Below are positions 55,300-63,273 of a stretch of 64,000 nucleotides of DNA, in pieces. The translations under genes and the position numbers were made by a program. The notes under the pieces are model-generated. The model saw only the letters and a program-made list of their open reading frames with translations. It searched no databases and had not been told where the DNA came from. Each line of letters starts with the position of its first letter. Within the stretch, counting starts at the first letter, position 1. Source of the stretch: Cellvibrio sp. KY-YJ-3 (GTDB lineage Bacteria; Pseudomonadota; Gammaproteobacteria; Pseudomonadales; Cellvibrionaceae); NCBI RefSeq assembly GCF_008806955.1, contig NZ_CP031727.1:62001-126000 (forward strand), given 5' to 3'.

Positions 55300-56199
55300 T
55301 CAATTCAAGGATTTATTCGCACGCAATTGCTCAGCCATCAAATCAATAAAGCTGCGAATTTTGGTGGAAGTATAACGCCCCTCACGATGCACAATATGAA
55401 TTGGCACAGGAGCGGTTTCGTATTCACTCAATAAAATTTTCAATTTGCCGGAATCAATTTCGGGGGCAACCTGATAGGACATCAAGCGGGCAATTCCCAA
55501 ACCACGAACCGCCGCTTCAATCGCTGAATCATTACTGGAGACGCTCAAGCGCGGTTTGATGCGCACAACCCAAGGCGTTTTATCCTGCATAAAACGCCAC
55601 TCAACATTGGCACCGAGACTGGTAGCTACGATAATCGAGTGCCCCGTCAGCGCATCCGGATTTTCAGGTACCCCCTGACGGGCAAGGTAATCTGGCGACG
55701 CACAAAGCACACGGCGCACACGGCCCACGCGCAGCGCATTAAAACTGGAATCGCCCAGTTCGCCAATGCGCAGTGCAACATCCACGCCCTCTTCCAATAG
55801 ATTCACTACGCGATCAACAAACAGTGCCGATACTTCAGCCGCTGGGTAGCGCTGCAAATAATCGACTATCGCCGGCATAACATAGATCCGCCCGAACAAT
55901 ACCGGCGCGGTCACGGTTAAATGTCCACGCGGCTCGCTATTAACACCGATGGCCGCCTCGTCCGCTTCATCGGCTGCCGCAATTACGCGCCGGGCATCAT
56001 CCAGGTAACGCTGCCCAGCATCGGTTGCACGCACATAACGTGTGATGCGATTCAGTAGCCTGACCCCAAGGCGAGCCTCCAAATCAGCTACCGCCCGCGT
56101 GACAACCGGAGGTGATATTCCCAACCGCCGCGCCGCTGCCGCAAAGCCCTCACATTCGGCAACCGCCACATAGATTTGCATTTCAGTAAGTCTATCCAC
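55300..56199 (-). CDS. LysR-family transcriptional regulator
   Basis: The 299-residue protein has an N-terminal winged helix-turn-helix (MQIYVAVAECEGFAAAARR, ISPPVVTRAVADLEARLG) and a LysR substrate-binding domain (about 88-295). It starts at GTG 56199 with AGGAAT upstream. It is divergent from the AhpD-like gene, the usual LysR arrangement, so the 114-bp spacer should hold its operator. The inducer is unknown; redox or aromatic metabolites are plausible given the target genes. Confidence 0.93.
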   Translation of the reverse strand: MDRLTEMQIYVAVAECEGFAAAARRLGISPPVVTRAVADLEARLGVRLLNRITRYVRATDAGQRYLDDARRVIAAADEADEAAIGVNSEPRGHLTVTAPVLFGRIYVMPAIVDYLQRYPAAEVSALFVDRVVNLLEEGVDVALRIGELGDSSFNALRVGRVRRVLCASPDYLARQGVPENPDALTGHSIIVATSLGANVEWRFMQDKTPWVVRIKPRLSVSSNDSAIEAAVRGLGIARLMSYQVAPEIDSGKLKILLSEYETAPVPIHIVHREGRYTSTKIRSFIDLMAEQLRANKSLN

Positions 56200-56313
56200 G
56201 GATTATTCCTTTTTTGGAAACAATCAATTAATAAGCGTGAGTATTCTTTACATTGCTAGTGGTTGGCAATATGAACTTCCACCCATTGCTATTTATCTCA
56301 ACAGGAACACACC

Positions 56314-56853
56314 ATGAGCCGCATCAACACAGTAACCGACCTCACCGCATCCGACGAACAGACCGCGCTGTTTAAAGCGATTCAGCAAAAAATTGGCATG
56401 GTGCCGAATTTTCTGCGCGTACTTGCCAATTCCCCCGCTGCGCTGCGCGCCTTCCTTGGCTTACATGGAATTGCCAGTGAAGGCAGCCTGGATTTACCAA
56501 CCCGCGAGCGCATTGCACTGGCGATCGCACAACAAAATGCTTGCGACTATTGTTTATCTGCGCATTCAGCGATTGGAAACCACGCTGGGTTAAATCCAGC
56601 GGAAATAGATGCAAATCGCAAGGGCACCAGTCAGGACACCAAAGCCGTCGTGGCAGTAAAACTGGCGCGCTCGCTGCTTGAGCACAAGGGCGAGATTACG
56701 ACTGCAGAACTGCTCGAAGCGCGCAATGCAGGTTATTCAGACGCAGACATAGTAGAAATTATTACCCATGTGGGAATGAATTTATTGACGAACATTTTAG
56801 GCAAAGCCAGCCGCGTGGAAATTGATTTCCCGAAAGTGACAGCTAACAGCTAA
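56314..56853 (+). CDS. Carboxymuconolactone decarboxylase / AhpD-like peroxidase-related protein
   Basis: The 179-residue helical protein has the redox-active CxxC with following His in NACDYCLSAHSAIG, typical of AhpD-like thiol peroxidases. The preceding IGMVPNFLRVLANSPAALRA and DLPTRERIALAIAQ are the usual CMD motifs. It may reduce organic peroxides or act in aromatic metabolism. It is divergent from the LysR gene and precedes the PPOX-family gene by 53 bp; probably co-regulated by LysR. Confidence 0.85.
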   Translation: MSRINTVTDLTASDEQTALFKAIQQKIGMVPNFLRVLANSPAALRAFLGLHGIASEGSLDLPTRERIALAIAQQNACDYCLSAHSAIGNHAGLNPAEIDANRKGTSQDTKAVVAVKLARSLLEHKGEITTAELLEARNAGYSDADIVEIITHVGMNLLTNILGKASRVEIDFPKVTANS

Positions 56854-56906
56854 ACCGGCGCCTATGCAAATGATGCTGGCAGGAAATTTTTAACGAGGTA
56901 GTTATT

Positions 56907-57530
56907 ATGTCGCGTGCATTTTCTGATATCACTTTCACACCCAGCGTCAAAGCCGCACAAGAGTTTTATGGCAGCCGGGAGGGAAATCGCAATTTCGAAT
57001 TGGCGAACGAGCCGCGCAACAGATTAACGGAAGCCGAAATTCAATTTATTCGGGCACGCGACAGTTTGTATCAGGCAACCGTGGGCGAAAATGGCTGGCC
57101 TTATGTGCAGCATCGCGGCGGCCCTGTTGGCTTTTTAAAAGTGTTGGATACAAGCACAATTGGTTTTGCTGATTTTCGTGGCAACCGGCAGTATCTCAGC
57201 GTGGGCAATATTACCGCCGATGAGCGAATCAGCCTGATACTGATGGACTACCCACGACAGCGCCGGTTAAAACTCTGGGGGCGTGCACGTATTGTGCATG
57301 AGGCTGAGCAACCAGAGATTCTTGCTGCCGTAGAAGATCCCGCTTATCGCGCCCGCATTGAACGCGCGATTGTAATCAGCATCGAGGCGTTTGATTGGAA
57401 TTGCCCGCAGCATATTACGCCGCGTTTTTCTGCAGATGAAATACGGGCCTATATCGACCCAATCATCGCCGAGAACGAAAATTTAAAACTCCAATTACAA
57501 ATGCTGCTAAAAGACCAAGCCCCCCGTTAG
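56907..57530 (+). CDS. Pyridoxamine 5'-phosphate oxidase-family flavoprotein
   Basis: The 207-residue protein has the split-barrel FMN-binding fold. DSLYQATVGENGWPYVQHRG contains the flavin-site strand, ISLILMDYPRQRRLKLWGRA follows, and DWNCPQHITPRFS is the C-terminal motif. It is not the biosynthetic PdxH. It follows the AhpD-like gene in the LysR-divergent unit, GAGGTAG before the ATG. Likely role: oxidoreduction of a small or xenobiotic compound. Confidence 0.87.
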   Translation: MSRAFSDITFTPSVKAAQEFYGSREGNRNFELANEPRNRLTEAEIQFIRARDSLYQATVGENGWPYVQHRGGPVGFLKVLDTSTIGFADFRGNRQYLSVGNITADERISLILMDYPRQRRLKLWGRARIVHEAEQPEILAAVEDPAYRARIERAIVISIEAFDWNCPQHITPRFSADEIRAYIDPIIAENENLKLQLQMLLKDQAPR

Positions 57531-57555
57531 CCTGCAATTGAAAAAGGAAATATAG

Positions 57556-57993
57556 CTATGACTGAATCTCGCCCACCCGAGCCTCCGCTTCCACCGCAGA
57601 GAATAACCCTGTGATCACCTCGGGTACAAATGGGCGACCGCGCTCATTGAGTGAGGTGCCAGTAATTTTGGCGGAGAGCATTAATTTATTGTCGCGCTTA
57701 CGATAGATATTTTGCAAAAAATCAAACCGCACCCGCGATGACAGTTCAACATTTACCGTGACATAAAATTCATCGCCACTCACCAGCGGCAATTTGTAAT
57801 CCAACTCGGCGCGCACTACTACCAAGTGAATTTTCTGGCGCGTCAGCTCGGCAAAATCCACACCTTTGGCAAGCAAGTATTCGTGGCGGGCATGCTCCAA
57901 ATAATTTTGGTACACGCTGTTGTTCACTATGCCCTGCATATCGCATTCGTAGTCGCGCACTTTGAAATCGAGCGTAAATAATTCCTTATCCAT
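57556..57993 (-). CDS. Hotdog-fold acyl-CoA thioesterase (YbgC/FcbC-like)
   Basis: About 145 residues with the 4HBT motif RDYECDMQGIVNNSVYQNYL, where the Asp/Asn region forms the active site, and YLEHARHEYLL. Start ATG 57993 is chosen because AAGGG lies 9 bases before it; a second ATG two codons upstream is too close to that site. The substrate is unknown. It precedes nothing on the same strand except aroA, 11 bp upstream, suggesting co-transcription with aroA. Confidence 0.85.
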   Translation of the reverse strand: MDKELFTLDFKVRDYECDMQGIVNNSVYQNYLEHARHEYLLAKGVDFAELTRQKIHLVVVRAELDYKLPLVSGDEFYVTVNVELSSRVRFDFLQNIYRKRDNKLMLSAKITGTSLNERGRPFVPEVITGLFSAVEAEARVGEIQS

Positions 57994-58004
57994 CACCATT
58001 GCCC

Positions 58005-59291
58005 TTATTTAACGACCGATGCAAATACATCGAAATAAGTCGGGAAAGTTTTGGCGGTACATTTGGGGTCGTTAATGCGCACTGGCACGCCGCCAAAGGT
58101 CGCGAGCGAAAAGCACATCGCCATACGGTGATCGTCATAAGTATCAATCGCCGCATTCGGGATTAAATTTTTCACCGGCGTAATACGCAGCCAATCGTCG
58201 CCCTCTTCCACAATCGCCCCCAACTTGCGCAATTCAGTCGCCATCGCCGAAATACGATCGGTTTCTTTCACGCGCCAGCTGGCGATATTGGTCAAACGCG
58301 AGGGGCCATCGCAAAACAACGCAACTACTGCAAGGGTCATGGCTGCATCGGGAATATGATTGAAATCGCGATCAAAAGCTTTAAGCGGCAGCGAGGGTGC
58401 CGAAGCCTCAATCCAGTTCTCGCCTTTGGTGATGGTCACACCGATTGCTTCCAGTGCATCGGCAAACGCCACATCACCTTGAATGCTGTTAGCGCCGACG
58501 CCTTGCACCCGCAACGGGCCACCACCCAACGCACCAGCGGCAAGGAAGTAAGACGCCGAAGAAGCATCACCCTCAACAAACACTGTGCCGGGGCTGGTAT
58601 AACCGGTCGCCGCTGGAACCGTAAAACGCTCCCAACCATCGCGCACCACGTTTACGCCGAATTGCGCCATCAGTTTGAGGGTGATTTCAATGTAAGGCTT
58701 GGAAATCAGCTCACTCACCAACTCGATGTGGGTTTCCTTGCCAGTCATGGGCAGCGCCATCAGCAGCGCGGTAAGAAATTGACTGGAGACATCGCCGCGA
58801 ATTTTGATACTGCCGCTGGCAGCGATTTGCGCCGGCTTGATCAACAGTGGAGGAAAACCTTCCTGCCCCAGATAAGTAATGTCCGCCCCGATTTGACGCA
58901 GCGCATCCACCAAATCGCCAATCGGGCGCTCGTGCATACGCGCCACACCGTGCAACTTATAGGTGCCGCCACTCAGCGCCAGCGCCGCAGTCAGCGGGCG
59001 AAACGCCGTACCGGCGTTGCCGAGGAATAAATCCGCCTCTTTATTAGGAAAAATGCCGCCGGTACCTACCACACGGTAATCCATCTCGCCGGTTTTGGTC
59101 ACACTCACACCCAGCGCCGCCAAGGCTTCCAACATCCGGTCGGTATCGTCAGACTTCAGCAGATCACGAATATCCGTCTCGCCCTGCGCCAATGCCGCCA
59201 GCAGCAGCGTGCGATTGGAGATACTCTTGGAGCCGGGCAAATGCACAACGCCCTGGGCGCGGGTAACGGGAGCGAGATCGAGAAATTCCAT
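58005..59291 (-). CDS. aroA: 3-phosphoshikimate 1-carboxyvinyltransferase (EPSP synthase)
   Basis: The 428-residue enzyme joins shikimate-3-phosphate and phosphoenolpyruvate in aromatic synthesis. Class I motifs are [65 protein letters not shown] and [17 protein letters not shown]. It looks like the enterobacterial short form. The start is ATG 59291 with AGGTTCA upstream; the frame runs further but is not conserved. The gene is close to a tRNA-Met gene on its right. Confidence 0.96.
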   Translation of the reverse strand: MEFLDLAPVTRAQGVVHLPGSKSISNRTLLLAALAQGETDIRDLLKSDDTDRMLEALAALGVSVTKTGEMDYRVVGTGGIFPNKEADLFLGNAGTAFRPLTAALALSGGTYKLHGVARMHERPIGDLVDALRQIGADITYLGQEGFPPLLIKPAQIAASGSIKIRGDVSSQFLTALLMALPMTGKETHIELVSELISKPYIEITLKLMAQFGVNVVRDGWERFTVPAATGYTSPGTVFVEGDASSASYFLAAGALGGGPLRVQGVGANSIQGDVAFADALEAIGVTITKGENWIEASAPSLPLKAFDRDFNHIPDAAMTLAVVALFCDGPSRLTNIASWRVKETDRISAMATELRKLGAIVEEGDDWLRITPVKNLIPNAAIDTYDDHRMAMCFSLATFGGVPVRINDPKCTAKTFPTYFDVFASVVK

Positions 59292-59449
59292 CGTGAACCT
59301 ATTTATCGGTGGGTTTGCGGGATGAGTTAGGCAAGCAATAAAACAAAGCGCGCATGATACCCCCATCCGCCGCCGCTGGCATTATCACAAAGGTGATTTT
59401 TGGGGTTGACAGCACGCCCTTCAGTCGCCAAAATGCGCGCCTCATTTAT

Positions 59450-59526
59450 GGCTAGATAGCTCAGCCGGTTAGAGCACAGCACTCATAATGCTGGGGTCGG
59501 CGGTTCAAGTCCGCCTCTAGCTACCA
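59450..59526 (+). tRNA. tRNA-Met (elongator), anticodon CAT
   Basis: The 77-base cloverleaf has a GGCTAGA/TCTAGCT acceptor (one G-T pair at the end), D-arm AGCTCAGCCGGTTAGAGC, and anticodon stem CAGCA/TGCTG around CTCATAA with CAT at 59484-59486. The discriminator is A, followed by encoded CCA. The anticodon-arm layout matches E. coli elongator Met tRNA, not the GGG-rich initiator. A tRNA-Ile2 read by lysidine has the same anticodon and is the alternative. Confidence 0.88.
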
Positions 59527-59534
59527 TATTTGAT

Positions 59535-59569
59535 AAAGCCAGCTTGGTGAAAACCTCGCTGGCTTTTTT
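59535..59569 (+). terminator. Rho-independent terminator after tRNA-Met
   Basis: A nine-pair stem (AAAGCCAGC with GCTGGCTTT) and a 14-base loop run into T residues. It is located 8 bp after the CCA end of the tRNA. Confidence 0.93.
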
Positions 59570-59627
59570 ATTGGATTGAATTTGGTCAAGTGTTAATACG
59601 GCGCGCACTTACAGAAGGAGAGTTTCG

Positions 59628-59972
59628 CTAATCCTCCCTCTTTCCCATCAAATCCTTCAAATTCGCAAAAGGGTTGTGCGTGGCGGGTTGGATTTTCTTT
59701 TCGGTGGTTGCGCCATAGAGTACGTATTCGTGGAACTTGGTGTGTTCGTGGTCGTGGCAGTAGATGCAGAGCAACTCCCAGTTGCTGCCGTCGGCGGGGT
59801 TGTTGTCGTGGTTGTGATCGCGGTGATGGACGGTGAGTTCGCGCAGGTTGGAATAAGTGAACTCACGTGCGCAGCGGCCGCAGACCCAAGGGTACATTTT
59901 TAAGGCGCGATCCCGATAACCTTGCTCTTGTTTTAAATAGGTCGTGGTGCGGCCAAGTTTGTCGGTGGTCAT
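59628..59972 (-). CDS. yajD: HNH-endonuclease-fold protein YajD
   Basis: The 114-residue protein has an N-terminal zinc pair (CGRC), the HNH core LTVHHRDHNHDNNPADGSNW and the second zinc pair in LLCIYCHDHEHTKF, ending with YVLYGA. It closely resembles E. coli YajD, a small putative nuclease of unknown cellular function. Start ATG 59972 follows AGGCG; the longer frame at the 5' end is not conserved. It lies 20 bp after nudK's stop, likely one transcript. Confidence 0.9.
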   Translation of the reverse strand: MTTDKLGRTTTYLKQEQGYRDRALKMYPWVCGRCAREFTYSNLRELTVHHRDHNHDNNPADGSNWELLCIYCHDHEHTKFHEYVLYGATTEKKIQPATHNPFANLKDLMGKRED

Positions 59973-59992
59973 GTGTGCGCCTGTTGATTGGA

Positions 59993-60574
59993 TTATTGGC
60001 AAAGGTTATGTAATTTGGCGTATTGCAGGAGCATGATAGTTTTTCCGTCCATGATCTCGCCCGATTTAATCATCGCGTAAGCAGCATCAAACTTGAGCTC
60101 AAGTACTTCAATATTTTCTTGCTCATGCTCCAAGCCACCACCTTCGGACACTTTCATATTTTCGCTATATTCCGCGATAAAAAAATGTACGATTTCTGTA
60201 ACTGACCCAGGCGACATATAGGCTTGAAATATTTTTGTTACCTTTTCGATTTTATAGCCGGTCTCTTCTGCTGCTTCCTTTTTAATACAATCTTCAGCAT
60301 TGTGTTGATCGAGTAAACCGGCGCAGGTTTCAATCAGCATGCCGTCGCTATTGCCATTCACGTAAGTCGGCAGACGAAACTGGCGCGTCAGAATTACTGT
60401 GCCTTTGTCGGTATTGTATAAAAGAATGGTTGAACCATTACCTCTGTCGTAAGCCTCACGCTCTTGTTTACTCCACTCACCATTGGGTTTTTGATATTCA
60501 AACGAATATTTATTCAAGGTGTACCAATTATCGGAAAGCAGGGTTTTAGTGAGGTTTTTGATCTTTGCGGACAT
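59993..60574 (-). CDS. nudK: NUDIX hydrolase, GDP-mannose pyrophosphatase type (NudK-like)
   Basis: The 193-residue protein has a Nudix box in [22 protein letters not shown]. The catalytic EExG part is present, but the first Glu of GX5E is Asn and the Arg is Lys. E. coli NudK has DE in that place, so one metal ligand may be changed. The [12 protein letters not shown] and [18 protein letters not shown] regions match NudK. The E. coli enzyme splits GDP-mannose. GAGAG precedes the ATG. Activity on nucleotide sugars is inferred from family. Confidence 0.87.
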   Translation of the reverse strand: MSAKIKNLTKTLLSDNWYTLNKYSFEYQKPNGEWSKQEREAYDRGNGSTILLYNTDKGTVILTRQFRLPTYVNGNSDGMLIETCAGLLDQHNAEDCIKKEAAEETGYKIEKVTKIFQAYMSPGSVTEIVHFFIAEYSENMKVSEGGGLEHEQENIEVLELKFDAAYAMIKSGEIMDGKTIMLLQYAKLHNLCQ

Positions 60575-60650
60575 GCTTTTCTCTCATTCATGGAATAGAA
60601 TCGGCCAACGGATTTTGGCAACACTATAATCGAAAGCTCAAGGAGGAACT

Positions 60651-61229
60651 ATGCAGAAGTTGTTAATCATTTCTACCGCACTCGCGGCATTAAGCCTGCC
60701 CACACTAGCCCTCGCCAATGACTGCGGTCAGTGGCAATCCAAATTAAAATCCACCCAGCGCAAACTTAATAATGGCGGCAATCAAAGTCAGGTCAGGCAA
60801 TGGGCCAAGGAGCGGGATTATTATGCGGACACGCTGGATAGATGTAATAAAAAAGCGGGGACACATCGCTGGATTGAAACGGCGAACAATCCCTCAACCT
60901 CCCGCCACACACCTACGCGCGGTAAACGCGAGAAGCCGCGTGCGCTAAACACTGAAAACCCACAGCTGCAACAACTTATTGCGACCTGCAATTATTGGAT
61001 CGACCAGTACAACACCAATGCCAGCGACACCAATTACACCTACCAAACCACGGCCTGCCGCCACGCAGACCAGATGATGGCAGAGGCTGACTCGCCGCCC
61101 ACAAAACACAATACCTTCGCGCCGACACGTTCACTCAAGGAATGCGTAAAACCTGACAATCGCATTGATGAAGATGTGAAACGCTGTATGCAGGGGCAAA
61201 TGGAGCCGCAGTGGCGAGTGAACCGATGA
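60651..61229 (+). CDS. Secreted hypothetical protein with paired cysteines
   Basis: The 192-residue product has a signal peptide (LLIISTALAALSLPTLALA, cleavage near 22). The mature part is rich in Gln, Asn, Arg and Lys, with about six cysteines (DCGQW, DRCNKK, ATCNYW, TACRHA, KECVK, KRCMQ) that could form disulfides. AAGGAGGA, a near-perfect ribosome site, lies 3 bases before the ATG, supporting high expression. I do not recognise a family. It is divergent from nudK, with about 75 bp between. Confidence 0.72.
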   Translation: MQKLLIISTALAALSLPTLALANDCGQWQSKLKSTQRKLNNGGNQSQVRQWAKERDYYADTLDRCNKKAGTHRWIETANNPSTSRHTPTRGKREKPRALNTENPQLQQLIATCNYWIDQYNTNASDTNYTYQTTACRHADQMMAEADSPPTKHNTFAPTRSLKECVKPDNRIDEDVKRCMQGQMEPQWRVNR

Positions 61230-61347
61230 GAGCAAACGTATATCAGACTCGCTGGCGCTCTGATTTTCACAAATTAAAAATGATTTAAACGCCAAACAAA
61301 TACTGTGAACATAAAAATTTATGCTGCTGCGTAAAAATATCGCACAG

Positions 61348-61363
61348 AAGATGATTTAGGCGA
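61348..61363 (+). promoter_or_regulatory. Second copy of the 16-bp motif AAGATGATTTAGGCGA
   Basis: This exact 16-mer also occurs at 25821-25836, upstream of the GGDEF gene and on the same strand. Here it lies about 130 bp before the hotdog protein ATG, in a spacer of about 260 bp. A related ATGATTTA string lies about 70 bp upstream at 61279-61286. One such exact match pair would be expected by chance in a window of this size, so the value is in its placement, not its occurrence. Confidence 0.3.
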
Positions 61364-61490
61364 CATAAATTTTATTTAGCTTTTTGCTGGGACACAAACG
61401 GTGGTGTCTTGTTTGGCGCTTCATTACTCTAGGTCAGCAAATGAACAATTCATTTGCATAACCGACCTTTAAACGAATGAGGATTCAATC

Positions 61491-61997
61491 ATGCAAACTA
61501 CTAATTCTTCTGTTGCTTTCCGTGCTGACGACGTTCTTAACAGCTTTCCAACTGCCAAAGCCTGGCCAATTGCGCCGCAAACTTACTATCAAAAATTTGA
61601 AACGTCGCTCAAGCATTCCAATGCAACACAGAACGTGTATTTCTCCAACTTTTTTGAATGGCAAGGTGCAGTGAGAGAGCGCTGGTTCTTTGAGTGCATC
61701 TCTAACGATATGCTGCAAGATCAAGGCGTATTTATTACCAAACGCGCGCACAATGAGTACCTGAAAGAGGCCTTCCCCTTCCAGACAGTCACCTGCTCAC
61801 TCAATGCGTTTAACATTCAAAAATGTTCGTTCTACTTGCTGTTCAGCTTTTATATTAACGATGAACTGGCATCGCGCGGCTATCAGCAAATCGTATTTGC
61901 CGACAAGGAAAAACGCATTGCACGCCTGCCCGACCAGATCATCCGCAAGATCAAAAAGTTTGAGCGCACGGATATCGATTTGGACGATTTGAAGTAA
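61491..61997 (+). CDS. Hotdog-fold thioesterase-like protein
   Basis: The 168-residue protein has the hotdog helix motif YYQKFETSLKHSNATQNVYF and NFFEWQGAVRERWFFECI. It resembles the acyl-CoA or enediyne-type thioesterase family, in which the middle Asn/Gly region lines the pocket. The N-terminal 30 residues are an extra segment (SVAFRADDVLNSFPTAKAWP). There is GAGGATT before the ATG. The substrate is unknown, and no other biosynthetic gene is beside it. A hairpin follows about 80 bp after the stop, and the response regulator gene lies on the same strand further on. Confidence 0.75.
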   Translation: MQTTNSSVAFRADDVLNSFPTAKAWPIAPQTYYQKFETSLKHSNATQNVYFSNFFEWQGAVRERWFFECISNDMLQDQGVFITKRAHNEYLKEAFPFQTVTCSLNAFNIQKCSFYLLFSFYINDELASRGYQQIVFADKEKRIARLPDQIIRKIKKFERTDIDLDDLK

Positions 61998-62079
61998 ACC
62001 GCACAACGCTTTAACCAGCGACAACCCGGCATAACAAAATGAAAAGGGTGCACTTATAACTACGCTGATAGACCACATC

Positions 62080-62123
62080 CAACGTCTTGGCTGCTATAAC
62101 TGTAGCCAGGACGTTGCTTTTAT
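62080..62123 (+). terminator. Long hairpin after the hotdog gene
   Basis: A 13-pair stem (62080-62092 with 62104-62116, one G-T pair) and an 11-base loop run into CTTTTAT. The T run is short, so termination may be partial. A second small dyad, GGGATTAATCCC at 62148-62159, follows in the response-regulator leader. Confidence 0.7.
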
Positions 62124-62266
62124 CGCGGATTAGCCACAGCAGATCGCGGGATTAATCCCACGAGCGGCTGTATAAAAGCAGATCTTTTGTATATATTTAA
62201 GTCAGGCGCCCAACAATAACCCTCAACCGCCACCATCAACGCATTCGCCGATAACAGGACACCACC

Positions 62267-63250
62267 TTGAAATCCAAGATACCGCTGTTTTTTTATCCTG
62301 CACAAATCGTGTTTATTGACGACAATCCGGATTTTCTTGCCTCGCTGGATATGGTTTTTTCCAACGAGTACAACCTGAAGCTGTTTGATAATGCTCTGTC
62401 CGCCCTCGAGTACATTAATGCACCCAAGCCGGCAACCCGCTCAAGCCACAACAAAAACGCCCCTGAGCTTGCAGGCGACTCCGACAAGTGGGTCAAAAAG
62501 GTACTCAATCATTCCCACTTAAAACAGCGCAACAATGAGCGCGACATGGAAATCTCCGTGGTGGTTGCCGACTTCTCCATGCCGTCACTGAATGGCATTG
62601 AGTTTTGCAAAAAAATAAATAATCCGGCCATCAAAAAAATACTTTTAACCGGCCATGCCACACCCAGCGACGCAGTCACCGCATTTAACGAAAATATTAT
62701 TCATTACTACATTAAAAAAAGTGATGAAAACATGCTGGAACAGCTGACCAACGCCATCAACAAATTACAAAATGCCTACTTTCAGGATTTAACCAGCCAC
62801 ATTAAAAATGAAGCGGTAGATGTAAACACGCCATTTTTTGCCGACGCAGAATTGGCCGATTATTTTCAAAAGGTATGCAGCGAATTGGATGTCAAAGAAT
62901 ATTTTTACCTGTCCAATCCCTCGCGCTTTACCTTGCAAACACGCGATGGCAGTGAATCACTCTGTTTGATTTACACCGAAGAGGATATTGCCGAGCACTT
63001 GAAAATTCTGGAAGAAGAGGATGCACCCAGCGATTTGATCCAGCGCATTGCCTCTCGTGACTTCATTCCCCTGTTCAACTCAGAGGATGGCTTTTACGAA
63101 CCGGAAAGTTTTAATCACAGCGTGAATATTTATCCCGCACAGAAAGTAACAGGCAAAACCAATTATTACTGCGCCGTTATTCCGCAACATGAAATATGCA
63201 CCGCACAACCGCACATCAGCCCTGTCGCCAACCGGGGCAAGTTGCACTAA
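62267..63250 (+). CDS. Response regulator with an insertion in the receiver domain
   Basis: The 327-residue protein starts at TTG 62267, the only start that keeps the first receiver strand because an in-frame TAA lies 15 bases upstream. Receiver features are VFIDDN (Asp18, Asp19), phosphoacceptor Asp102 in VVADFSMPSLNG, ILLTGHAT, and Lys in YYIKKSDE. About 45 extra residues (about 52-96) lie between the second strand and the third, which ends at Asp102. The C-terminal half (about 170-327) is an unassigned domain with no DNA-binding motif. A sensor kinase gene converges on it and is a possible partner. Confidence 0.8.
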   Translation: MKSKIPLFFYPAQIVFIDDNPDFLASLDMVFSNEYNLKLFDNALSALEYINAPKPATRSSHNKNAPELAGDSDKWVKKVLNHSHLKQRNNERDMEISVVVADFSMPSLNGIEFCKKINNPAIKKILLTGHATPSDAVTAFNENIIHYYIKKSDENMLEQLTNAINKLQNAYFQDLTSHIKNEAVDVNTPFFADAELADYFQKVCSELDVKEYFYLSNPSRFTLQTRDGSESLCLIYTEEDIAEHLKILEEEDAPSDLIQRIASRDFIPLFNSEDGFYEPESFNHSVNIYPAQKVTGKTNYYCAVIPQHEICTAQPHISPVANRGKLH

Positions 63251-63273
63251 CACTTGCCCTGGCGCTACGGCGC

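Noticed and set aside
58356-59030. 224-residue plus-strand frame
   Set aside because: Antisense to aroA; His/Arg/Gln-rich shadow composition.
59450-59526. Initiator tRNA-Met
   Set aside because: It lacks the three G-C pairs of the initiator anticodon stem and the unpaired first base; the anticodon arm matches elongator Met.
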